A DNA stretch of 64,000 nucleotides, taken from contig JAKFEE010000001.1 of the NCBI GenBank assembly GCA_036675815.1, positions 1 to 64,000 on the forward strand, in the 5' to 3' direction. Source of the stretch: JAKFEE01 sp036675815 (GTDB lineage Bacteria; Pseudomonadota; Alphaproteobacteria; Rhodospirillales; Magnetospirillaceae). How positions within the stretch are numbered: position 1 is the stretch's first letter; each line of letters starts with the position of its first letter. Position numbers and translations under genes: made by a program. This document shows, piece by piece, positions 1 to 6,795 of this stretch. The notes below the pieces were generated by a model, which was not told the origin of the DNA, did not search any database, and saw only the letters and a list, made by a program, of their open reading frames with translations.

Positions 1-746
1 GCGACGACGGTCTCGCGCAGATCGTCCAGGCTGGTGGTCTGGCCGATGTTGCGGATCATGAACTCCTGGGCGCGCTGGTCGATGAAGCCGCCGGTGGAAT
101 TGCGGGCGAAGTTGGCCAGCGCCGCCTCCAGCTCCTCGAACGAAATGCCCAGCGCATGCATGCGCTGCGGCATGGCCAGCACCTGGAACTGCTTGACCTC
201 GCCGCCGATGGGGATGACCTGGGCGATGCCGGGGATGGCCAGCAGGCGCTGGCGCAGCACCCAGTCGGCGAGGGTGCGCAGGTCCATCGCGCTGGTGGCG
301 CCGGTCTCCGAGCGCATGCCGATCAGCATGATCTCGCCCATGATCGAGCTGACCGGACCCATCACCGGCGTGACGCCCGCCGGCAGCCGGCCCTCCATCG
401 TCGCCAGGCGTTCGGCGACGAGCTGGCGGTTGCGGTAGATGTCGGTGCCCCAGGCGAACTCGACATAGACGACGGCCAGGCCGACGCCCGAAGTCGAGCG
501 CACCCGCGTCACCCCCGGCGCGCCGTTCAACGCCGTCTCCAACGGCAGGGTGACCAGGCTTTCCACCTCCTCGGGCGCCAGGCCCTCGGCCTCGGTCATG
601 ATGGTGACGGTGGGCCGGTTGAGGTCGGGAAAGACGTCGACGGGCAGGCGCCCCAGCACGAAAGTGCCGTAGATCATCAGGAACGCCGCCGCCGCCAGCA
701 CGAACAGCCGCTGGCGCAGCGAAAAGGCGATGATGCGGTCGAACAT
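1..746 (-). CDS. cusA: Heavy-metal efflux RND transporter permease (CusA/CzcA family), N-terminal part only
   Basis: Inner-membrane proton-driven permease of a tripartite metal efflux pump. The gene starts at the ATG complementary to 744-746 and runs off the left edge, so about 248 N-terminal residues are visible. They begin MFDRIIAFSLRQRLFVLAAA, giving the first transmembrane helix, followed by the family block LGRLPVDVFPDLNRPTV and the porter-domain segment with GVTRVRSTSGVGLAVVYVEF. This N-terminus is typical of CusA/CzcA heavy-metal RND pumps. The start lies 5 bases downstream of the stop of the adaptor gene (751), so the two are co-transcribed. The substrate (Cu/Ag versus Co/Zn/Cd) cannot be fixed because the transmembrane metal-binding residues lie outside the window; the neighbouring copper ATPase makes copper/silver likelier. 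Confidence 0.93.
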   Translation of the reverse strand, partial: MFDRIIAFSLRQRLFVLAAAAFLMIYGTFVLGRLPVDVFPDLNRPTVTIMTEAEGLAPEEVESLVTLPLETALNGAPGVTRVRSTSGVGLAVVYVEFAWGTDIYRNRQLVAERLATMEGRLPAGVTPVMGPVSSIMGEIMLIGMRSETGATSAMDLRTLADWVLRQRLLAIPGIAQVIPIGGEVKQFQVLAMPQRMHALGISFEELEAALANFARNSTGGFIDQRAQEFMIRNIGQTTSLDDLRETVV

Positions 747-750
747 GGCG

Positions 751-2418
751 TTACCTCGTCGCCAGCAGTTGCGCCGCGCCCTGGATGACGACCCGCTCCC
801 CGGACGTGACGCCCGCTTCGATCTCGCTCCAGGCGCCGATGGTGCGGCCGACCCGGACCGGGCGGGCCTCGAAGCTTTCGGGCGCCGTCTTGACGAACAC
901 CATCGGGCGGCCGCCCGCATCCGCCACCGCTTGGCGCGGCACCGACACCTTCATGCTGGCGGCGCCGGTTTGGGCGTAGACGTCCACCGGCATGCCCAGG
1001 CGCAGCAGCCGGGCGCCATCGGTGACGCGGAAGATCAGATGCAGGCCCTGGTCCTGCGCGTCGATGCGTCCGCCCGAACCGATCAGTTCCAGCCCGAAGA
1101 CGTGGCCGCTCAGCAGCTTGGTGCTGGCTTGGCCGCCGACGATCGCGTCGGCCAGCGACAGGTCATAGAGCACCGCCTCGATGCGCAGCCGCTGGGGATC
1201 GACCACCTCGATCGCGGTGGTCTCGGGGCCGATGACCTCGCCGGGCACGATGTGGACGTCGGTGACCACGCCGTCGATGGGCGCCTTGAGAAGTTCCCGC
1301 CCGAGGGCGATATCCTCGATCTGCACCCGTTCCTTCTGCAACCGTGTGAGGTCGAGGCGGGCCTCGTCGAGGTCCTTCTGGCGCGCCGCCTCACCCATCC
1401 GCTCCCAGCGACGGATCTGGCGGGTGATCTGTATGATCTCCGTCTCGACGCGAAACAGGGCGGCCCTTTGTTCACTGCGCTCCAGCGCCGTCAGGTTCGG
1501 CTCCAGCACGATCAGCACGTCGCCCCGTTTGACCTTCTGCCCAGGAACCGGCAGCGGGAATTCCGGCAGGGAGACCACCCGGCCCTGCTGGGCCGGCTGA
1601 ACCCGCGCATATCCCGACGGGTCGGGAACGACGCGCCCAACCAGTCGCACGGTGTCCGCCACCTCGCGGGCCTCGGCCTTGGCGGTGCGGACCTCCAGCA
1701 GGAACTGCGATTCCTTGGCCATCGTCACGGCACGGCCTGGAACGACGGCGGCCTGCGCAGTGGCCGCACCGGCGGCGCCATGGTCCTCGCCCCCATGGGC
1801 GAAGGCCGACCCCGCGGCGACGAGGCCCAACAGCATGACGACGGCGCCGGCGACACTGCGCCGGCGGGCGATCATGCCAGCGCCGAACAGCGCCGCCAGC
1901 GCGGCGCTGCCTCCTGTAAGCCACGGCTTCCAGCCGTCGGGAAGCAGCTTCGACGGGCTCGCGGCCTTCGCCGCGACCACGGCCGCCGGCTTCGCCACGG
2001 CCGAGGCCAGCAGCAGGTCGTCGCGGCCTCCGGCCGAGACCGAGATGGTCAGGTCCGCCGGCTCCTCCGGTATGGACCAGGCGGCGCGGTAGACACCAGG
2101 GCTGCCGGCCGGCTGCACGGGGACCGTGGTTCCCGCGGCATCCATCTCGACGGTGGCGCCGGAGACCGGGTGATTGCTGTCGAGATCGGCCAGGAACAGC
2201 AGCGTCGCACCGTCGCCGTCAGCCTTCAGGACCAGCTCGAACACATCACCAGTGACGGCAACTCCGGGACCGGGGTTCGCCACCGGAGGCGGCGGAGGCG
2301 GCGGAGGCTCGGAGCCGCCGTGGTCATGCCCGGAATGCGCCAATGCGGCTGGGATGCCGCCCCACAGGGCGCCCACCAGGGCCATCATAGCGAAGAAGAC
2401 TGTCTGCCGGTGGATCAT
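751..2418 (-). CDS. cusB: RND efflux periplasmic adaptor (CusB/CzcB, HlyD family) with an extra N-terminal sensor-like domain
   Basis: Membrane-fusion protein linking the RND permease to an outer-membrane channel. The open frame extends upstream to 2904, but the ATG at 2418 begins a clear signal peptide (MIHRQTVFFAMMALVGAL...AALA), so that start is chosen (555 aa). After the signal come a His-rich stretch (AHSGHDHGG), a run of eight prolines, a beta-rich domain of about 110 residues, a hydrophobic segment with a second His/Gly-rich stretch (AHGGEDHGA), and then the usual adaptor: beta-barrel, coiled-coil hairpin (rich in R/E, roughly residues 330-400) and lipoyl-like domain (APIDGVVTDVHIVPGEVI). 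The adaptor part is ordinary; the N-terminal 200 residues are additional and may bind metal. It lies immediately upstream of cusA and downstream of a cytochrome c gene. Confidence 0.9.
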   Translation of the reverse strand: MIHRQTVFFAMMALVGALWGGIPAALAHSGHDHGGSEPPPPPPPPVANPGPGVAVTGDVFELVLKADGDGATLLFLADLDSNHPVSGATVEMDAAGTTVPVQPAGSPGVYRAAWSIPEEPADLTISVSAGGRDDLLLASAVAKPAAVVAAKAASPSKLLPDGWKPWLTGGSAALAALFGAGMIARRRSVAGAVVMLLGLVAAGSAFAHGGEDHGAAGAATAQAAVVPGRAVTMAKESQFLLEVRTAKAEAREVADTVRLVGRVVPDPSGYARVQPAQQGRVVSLPEFPLPVPGQKVKRGDVLIVLEPNLTALERSEQRAALFRVETEIIQITRQIRRWERMGEAARQKDLDEARLDLTRLQKERVQIEDIALGRELLKAPIDGVVTDVHIVPGEVIGPETTAIEVVDPQRLRIEAVLYDLSLADAIVGGQASTKLLSGHVFGLELIGSGGRIDAQDQGLHLIFRVTDGARLLRLGMPVDVYAQTGAASMKVSVPRQAVADAGGRPMVFVKTAPESFEARPVRVGRTIGAWSEIEAGVTSGERVVIQGAAQLLATR

Positions 2419-2485
2419 CGCTGCCCTCGTATTTCCGGCAGAGGCGCCGGCATCGGTGTTGTTGGAGAAGGGTAAAGACGCACGT

Positions 2486-2932
2486 TCAGCCCCCGCCCCC
2501 CTGTTGACGCCGCAGAATTTCCGCGGGCCAGCGGCTCTTGATGAAGGCGAGCGCCGCCCAAATGTCGTCGTCGGAGAGAGCGGCGCCGAAGGCGGGCATG
2601 TCCGTCCGGTAGCCGGCGGGTGCGATCGCGGCGACGCCGTCCTTGGTGATCCGGAACAGCACGTCGTCGGGGTGGTGCCACGTGTGCCCGGTGGTATCGT
2701 GTGGCGGCGCCGGCAGCCGCCCATCGGCCTTGCGGCTCTTCCAATTGGGCTGTCCCTCGAGCCGCGCCCCGTGGCAGGACGCGCAGTATGAGGCATAGAT
2801 TTGGCTGCCACGCTCCACCTGGGCGGCGTCGGCGGGATCGGCGCCAGCCAGGGGCCGCAACCCGAACCAGCCCACGGCACCCGCAGCAACCAAGGACGCG
2901 CCACCGAGGAGAAGAGAGAACTTCCTCTTCAT
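2486..2932 (-). CDS. Membrane-anchored or secreted class I cytochrome c
   Basis: A 148-aa periplasmic electron carrier. Residues 1-30 form a signal peptide or uncleaved anchor (MKRKFSLLLGGASLVAAGAV). The haem-attachment site CASCH is at residues 50-54 and the likely axial methionine is in YRTDMPAFG. A DDDIWAALAFIKSRWP segment matches the C-terminal helix of cytochrome c family proteins found beside copper-resistance genes. It is the first gene of the unit cytochrome c - cusB - cusA on the minus strand, with 67 bases between its stop and the cusB start. It may serve periplasmic oxidation of Cu(I) or simple electron transfer; the partner is not visible. Haem c binding is certain from the motif, the pathway is inferred. 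Confidence 0.9.
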   Translation of the reverse strand: MKRKFSLLLGGASLVAAGAVGWFGLRPLAGADPADAAQVERGSQIYASYCASCHGARLEGQPNWKSRKADGRLPAPPHDTTGHTWHHPDDVLFRITKDGVAAIAPAGYRTDMPAFGAALSDDDIWAALAFIKSRWPAEILRRQQGGGG

Positions 2933-3115
2933 GGTCGTCGGCCTTGGATGCGATTACGACACATATTTCTCGCTCCTGGTTACCTCTCGGAGGGGCCGGC
3001 CCACTCGGCTCCGGAGGGGCAAGCGAAGCCGCAGGCAGCCGCGGGAGAACCCCTTTCCGACGAGGAAGAGCATGGCGGCGACCTGTCGCGGAAGTTTGTC
3101 GGGCGCGGCCCGAAT

Positions 3116-3132
3116 TGTGACAAATCGTGTCG
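3116..3132 (-). promoter_or_regulatory. Putative metal-responsive operator upstream of cytochrome c-cusBA
   Basis: The plus-strand 17-mer TGTGACAAATCGTGTCG lies about 185 bases upstream of the cytochrome c start. It matches 15 of 17 positions of a site on the opposite strand upstream of copA (6642-6658). Two copies in front of two functionally related, separately transcribed units suggest the binding site of a shared regulator, for example a CopR/CusR-type response regulator. No regulator gene is in the window. Confidence 0.45.
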
Positions 3133-3375
3133 GCCTGGGAGGCAAGGGAAAGCTGATGGCTCCCAACGAGCGGGAGGTCCAGCAACAACTGTCTCGCGCC
3201 AGCCCAGTATAGGCGATGATCAGGCCCGGGCCCGTCGACGGTTCAGAAACGGCGGCCTGTGACGCCACCGCTACAGTTTGTCTCGTTATGGCACATGCCC
3301 GAAAATCATTCACGACAATTGGCTGATAGCGTCCCGTCCAGCAAAAGATTGTGTCTTGCTGAAAGGAACCAGATC

Positions 3376-3723
3376 TTGTTCAAGAGTTCGATTATTGCCG
3401 CTTTCGTCGCCGCCATCACCGTCACGGGCGCCGCCCATGCCGCCAAACCCGTTTCCTCCTGGTCCTCGACGGCACAGGAAGGCTTCTTCTATGATAAAGG
3501 CCAATACATGAAGACTGAGGTGGCTCCGCACGTCATGCGGCAAACCGACGTGTCAGTTGTAATTTCGAGCACGCCCAGCCAGGGCGCCACCAATGACAAC
3601 GGCATCTACGCCAAGACGGTCGAGGTGCCGCATACCATGGCTACCCCCGAGCGGCACGTTCATGCGGCCAGCCCCGCGCCCGGCCTTTATTACGACCAAG
3701 GCGCTTATCACGGCTACAGGTAA
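3376..3723 (+). CDS. Small secreted protein of unknown function with internal repeats
   Basis: Function unknown. The start is taken as TTG at 3376 because it follows a Shine-Dalgarno-like GAAAGGAAC by 7 bases and opens a good signal peptide (FKSSIIAAFVAAITVTGAAHA). The mature part (about 94 aa) is rich in Ser, Tyr and His. It contains a loosely repeated unit: G-F-F-Y-D-K-G-Q-Y-M-K-T-EVAPHVM, then D-N-G-I-Y-A-K-T-VEVPHTM, then G-L-Y-Y-D-Q-G-A-Y. No cysteine is present. The 3' half of the gene is followed directly by a degenerate second copy (3752-3931). It lies divergently from the cytochrome c/cus unit, in a copper-resistance setting, so a periplasmic or extracellular metal-related role is possible but not shown. 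Confidence 0.6.
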   Translation: MFKSSIIAAFVAAITVTGAAHAAKPVSSWSSTAQEGFFYDKGQYMKTEVAPHVMRQTDVSVVISSTPSQGATNDNGIYAKTVEVPHTMATPERHVHAASPAPGLYYDQGAYHGYR

Positions 3724-3931
3724 GCCACGTCCGGAGAGGGCGGCGATTCGTCTCGAGCACCCCAGCGTGGGCGCCAGCCATGACAACGGGGAGTACGCCA
3801 AGACGATCGAGTCCCGCACACTATATCTGCCCCGGTGCGGCACATTCAAAGCGCCACCCCGGCGCCCGGCCTATACCAGGACGAAGGTGCCTACCACGGG
3901 TACAGGCAGCCTCACTTGGAGAGGGCGGCGG
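3565..3931 (+). repeat. Tandem duplication of the 3' half of the small secreted-protein gene
   Basis: Two imperfect direct copies, about 3565-3751 and 3752-3931. Each carries in order TCGAGCAC, GGCGCCA, ATGACAACGG, TACGCCAAGACG, GCGCCCGGCCT and GAGGGCGGCG. The first copy encodes the C-terminus of the secreted protein. The second lies after its TAA stop, is shifted in frame and cannot be read as a continuation, so it is a decayed copy rather than a functional repeat. Confidence 0.75.
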
Positions 3932-4037
3932 GCGCCCTCTCCGCCTCTGCGATCTGTTGCAGCTGGGCCGAATGCAGCGCATAAGCTTTGCCACCAGTGC
4001 GGGCCGCGCGGTAACCCATTACGCGTCGGCACGGGTG

Positions 4038-4490
4038 TCAGCGCAGGTAATGTTCGTAGCGGAATTCTGTGCTGACTACCTTGGCGCCCGGCCGTCGTAC
4101 CCGCACCTCGATCCGGTAAGGACCGCTGCCGCGTAGATCAAAGTAATTGCCGAAACTGACAGTACCGGCGATAGACATTTTCTCTAGGGATTTCTCCCGG
4201 CCAGCCAAGCCGACCTCCGCAACGCGCGCGCTGACTTCAGCATCGGTGATGCGCTCGCCAGTGGTCGCGTCGAAGACGGCTACGACGATATGGTTCAGGT
4301 GCTTGCCGCGCGCCGCGCCGGTGCCATGCATACCTTCATCCTGCCCCCGGATGATTTCGGCCGGGATCACACCAAGGTAAAGCGCCAGCCCATCGGCGAC
4401 TCGATACTGTCCCACCTCGGCGGCCGTTGCCCCGCCCACTCTTGCTAGGAACCCCACCAAGGCCAGTGTCATCAGGGCAAGGCTACGCAT
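4038..4490 (-). CDS. Periplasmic protein of unknown function
   Basis: Function unknown. The start at 4490 is chosen over the upstream 4520 because it opens a signal peptide (MRSLALMTLALVGFLARVGGATAAEVG). The mature protein (about 126 aa) looks like a single beta-sandwich: alternating hydrophobic strands (HIVVAVFDATTGERI, EVSARVAEVGLAG, SGPYRIEVRVRRPG) and a C-terminal FRYEHYLR. It resembles the small periplasmic FixH/DUF-type beta proteins that accompany copper or cytochrome genes, but no specific family can be named with confidence. Its start overlaps the stop of the upstream methyltransferase gene by 8 bases, so the two form an operon. Confidence 0.7.
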   Translation of the reverse strand: MRSLALMTLALVGFLARVGGATAAEVGQYRVADGLALYLGVIPAEIIRGQDEGMHGTGAARGKHLNHIVVAVFDATTGERITDAEVSARVAEVGLAGREKSLEKMSIAGTVSFGNYFDLRGSGPYRIEVRVRRPGAKVVSTEFRYEHYLR

Positions 4491-5409
4491 GGCTGGTTTC
4501 GCTCTCCGGGCAGCCGGCAACCCAAAATGTCAACAGACCGAGCCAGCGGCCGTATGCACGAACCGGGTGGAAGCCGCCAGCCTGGAGATACGCAGGGAGC
4601 CGGCCGGCTATGGGATCGGCGGTGCCCTGCATCAGCCAGAGCGGCCAGATGATCAGCCGCCAAACGGCTAGCGCAGGGCGGTCGAGATCGACCACCACCA
4701 GACGCCCGCCCGGTCGAAGCACGCGCCGGATTTCACGCAGCCCGGCCCGTTTCACATCGGGCGGCAAGTGGTGCAGCATCAGGCTCGCCACCACCACATC
4801 GAACGTGGCGGCCTCGAACGGCAGGTCCTCGACTGCGGCAAGCTGGAAGGTGGCGGCGCTGCCGGTACGCGCGGCAATTTCGCGCGCCAACCGAATCATG
4901 TCGGGCGCGGGATCGATGCCGACCGCGCGCCCGGCCGGCCCCACGGCTGTGGCCAGTAGCCGGCTAAGTACGCCACTGCCGCAGCCGACGTCCAGTACCG
5001 CCTCGCCCGAGCGCGCGGCGACGATGGCCATGGTGCGCTCGCGGAAACCCCTACCCAGTCCCATTAAGCGGCAGCCCTGATCGTAGAAGGGAGCGATCCA
5101 GTTCAGGGTGATTCCGCGGGTCGACGGCGCCGTTCCAACCGGGACCGGCAAGGGCCGCTGGCCGCCGATGAGCGACCATAGCGCCATCAGCGGACAGGCC
5201 AGCAAGGCCACGAGCAGCAAAGACGTCCACGCCGAAAGCCCAAAGAGGATCAGCAATCCCGCCGCAAACGCCAGTGAGGCGATGGGACACCACCACCCGG
5301 CTCGGGTTAGTCCATGCCGTTGTCCAGCTTGGAAGGCCATAATCTCGTCCCGGTGGACGAGAGGGCTATGGGCTCCTCGTGCATCCACTTTCCGCAACAT
5401 TGATTGCAC
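4483..5409 (-). CDS. Class I SAM-dependent methyltransferase with N-terminal membrane segment
   Basis: Transfers a methyl group from S-adenosylmethionine to an unknown acceptor. The fold is clear: motif I LDVGCGSG at residues 139-146, an acidic motif II region (GIDPAPDMIRLARE), the FDVVVASLMLHHLPP motif, and LREIRRVLRPGGRLVVVD. Residues about 43-80 form one or two membrane helices, so the catalytic domain is probably tethered to the inner membrane. The start is uncertain: ATG at 5340 (MAFQAG) has a better ribosome-binding site (GGGACGAG) than ATG at 5409. It is followed with an 8-base overlap by the periplasmic protein gene. A lipid or quinone-like substrate would suit the membrane location, but this is inference. 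Confidence 0.85.
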   Translation of the reverse strand: MQSMLRKVDARGAHSPLVHRDEIMAFQAGQRHGLTRAGWWCPIASLAFAAGLLILFGLSAWTSLLLVALLACPLMALWSLIGGQRPLPVPVGTAPSTRGITLNWIAPFYDQGCRLMGLGRGFRERTMAIVAARSGEAVLDVGCGSGVLSRLLATAVGPAGRAVGIDPAPDMIRLAREIAARTGSAATFQLAAVEDLPFEAATFDVVVASLMLHHLPPDVKRAGLREIRRVLRPGGRLVVVDLDRPALAVWRLIIWPLWLMQGTADPIAGRLPAYLQAGGFHPVRAYGRWLGLLTFWVAGCPESETSHA

Positions 5410-5562
5410 CGCTCGCCAAGGGCCGGGCTAACCTGAGTTAATCGAGCCCATCCCAGGCTCGTCGAACAAGAAGGCCTGGGACGGAGCAGTGGGTGATGGA
5501 CCGAATCAATCCGACCGCCATATTCCCATGTAGACACGCTGTAACGCCCGCTCGAGCTCAAG

Positions 5563-6054
5563 GTGGTGCACTACGCAAGGCATGAGGAGGCCGTCATCGA
5601 GGTTCCGGCGAGGCCGGAAGTCCTATTCGGCTACCTTGATGATCAGGCGAGCTTGGGCGCCCACATGGAAGAGCGTTCGGCCATGATGATAGGCGCACGC
5701 ATGCGCTATCAAATCGACGAAGCCCAAGGACGCGCGGTCGGTTCGGTGATCCGGATGGACGGCAGCGTTCTCGGCCTGAAGTTGTCGATCGAAGAAGTTG
5801 TCGTCACACGTGAGCCCCCCGTGCGCAAGGTCTGGGAGACGCGCGGCCGGCAGCGCATGCTACTGATCGACGGCTATCGCATGGGCTTCCAGGTCGAACC
5901 ATGCCCGGCGGGGAGCAGGTTGCGCGTCTTCATAGACTATGACCTGCCCGCCAGCCTTGGCGGGCGCCTTGTCGGCCGGGCCCTTGCCCCCGCCTACGCC
6001 CGGTGGTGCGTGACACGAATGGCAGATGATGCACGACGACGCTTTGCCGGCTAA
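5563..6054 (+). CDS. SRPBCC (START/Bet v1-like) family protein
   Basis: A 163-aa protein starting at GTG. It has the SRPBCC/polyketide-cyclase layout: an N-terminal strand with VIEVPARPEVLFGYLDD, a central part with GSVIRMDGSVLGLKLSIEEVVV and VRKVWETRG, a C-terminal strand RLRVFIDYDLP, and a long C-terminal helix (RALAPAYARWCVTRMADDARRRF). Such proteins hold hydrophobic ligands or act as co-chaperones; the ligand here is unknown. It is transcribed away from the methyltransferase operon and converges on the broken methyltransferase remnant. Such genes often sit beside metal-resistance genes in alphaproteobacteria, but no direct role in metal handling is visible. Confidence 0.75.
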   Translation: MVHYARHEEAVIEVPARPEVLFGYLDDQASLGAHMEERSAMMIGARMRYQIDEAQGRAVGSVIRMDGSVLGLKLSIEEVVVTREPPVRKVWETRGRQRMLLIDGYRMGFQVEPCPAGSRLRVFIDYDLPASLGGRLVGRALAPAYARWCVTRMADDARRRFAG

Positions 6055-6065
6055 CAAGCAGGCAA

Positions 6066-6345
6066 TCACTCATTCATCTGCGATCTTCTTAGCCTCAGCC
6101 GCGGGAGGAAGGCCGGCACGTCGCGCATGTAGCGGCGATAGACGTCACCGAAATCGCCCACGGCTGAGCGTTCCTCGGTTCTGGCCAAACGCACATAGGC
6201 TACCACCAGGATCGGGAACATCAGCAGCGTAAGCAGGGTCGGCCACTGTAGCAGAAAGCCCAACATCACGAGGACGAAGCCGTCCTATTGCGGATGGCGG
6301 ACGACGGCATAGGGGCCGGTCGTCGCGAGCGTCGCCCCGGTCGGA
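6066..6345 (-). pseudogene. Isoprenylcysteine carboxyl methyltransferase-like remnant (N-terminus lost, nonsense mutation)
   Basis: The minus-strand frame ending at 6066 carries the C-terminal half of an ICMT/PEMT-type membrane methyltransferase: TTGPYAVVRHPQ, then a TAG stop at 6285-6287 where the family has Tyr, then DGFVLVMLGFLLQWPTLLTLL, a second helix, and the signature RTEER..FGDVYRRYMRDVPAFLP. The part upstream of TTGPYA is absent, because the sequence passes directly into the DUF2933 gene in another frame. A deletion plus a nonsense codon means the enzyme cannot be made. In intact loci a DUF2933 gene and this methyltransferase are neighbouring genes, so the deletion probably fused the two. 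Confidence 0.8.
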
Positions 6346-6543
6346 GCCATGGCCGCCGTGCATGAACAGATGCATCAGTGGGCACAGCAGGAGCAGCAGC
6401 AACAGCCCGATATTCCCGGTGAACACATGGATTCGATGTTCCCAAGCCGTCAGCAGCAGGGCGAGGCTCAGGAACACGACGAGCGCGATTCCAGTCCTGG
6501 ATAGGATGAATCCGCGCCACCCTCTCTGATGCTCATGCGACAT
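6145..6543 (-). CDS. DUF2933 family small membrane protein with an aberrant C-terminal extension
   Basis: Residues 1-66 match the short DUF2933 membrane proteins common in metal-resistance islands: MSHEHQRGWRGFILSRTGIA, one or two hydrophobic helices (LALLLTAWEH, NIGLLLLLLLCPLMHLFMH) and a HGGHG tail. The family normally ends near here. In this copy the frame continues for a further 66 residues that are an out-of-frame reading of the adjacent methyltransferase remnant, which places the 3' deletion point near position 6345. The membrane part may still be made; the tail has no biological meaning. It is transcribed divergently from copA. Confidence 0.7.
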   Translation of the reverse strand: MSHEHQRGWRGFILSRTGIALVVFLSLALLLTAWEHRIHVFTGNIGLLLLLLLCPLMHLFMHGGHGSDRGDARDDRPLCRRPPSAIGRLRPRDVGLSATVADPAYAADVPDPGGSLCAFGQNRGTLSRGRFR

Positions 6544-6641
6544 CGGCCCCCTCCTTTCGCATGTACAGTGTCGTGCGCTGGCGTGACACCCTGTTGTCAG
6601 AGTTGCCCCAGTTTGTGGCGAGTTGTGTCAGGAGGGCATTG

Positions 6642-6689
6642 CGACACATTTTGTCACACTTTCCCGCCTGGGTGACGTAGGTGCGTCAC
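6642..6689 (+). promoter_or_regulatory. Putative operator sites between DUF2933 and copA
   Basis: Positions 6642-6658, read on the minus strand, are TGTGACAAAATGTGTCG, nearly identical to the site at 3116-3132. Positions 6672-6689 form a perfect interrupted palindrome, GTGACG-6-CGTCAC. Further half-site-like TGTCA/TGACA words occur at about 6581-6600 and 6623-6630. The copA start is at 6796, so these sites are well placed to control the ATPase and the divergent DUF2933 gene in response to metal. Confidence 0.5.
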
Positions 6690-6795
6690 AGGTTCGTGCT
6701 TTCTTTAATGGCCTTTTGGAGTCTTGGGGGGATCCCCTTTTCTGCACCCGCAGCATGGCGACCAGCTGATAAAGCTGCCAAAGCAAGGAGGCGTT

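Noticed and set aside
730..2475. Long plus-strand open frame of 581 codons
   Set aside because: Shadow of the cusB/adaptor region: low-complexity Arg/His/Gly/Asp-rich translation, no start signal, and the opposite strand carries clear domains.
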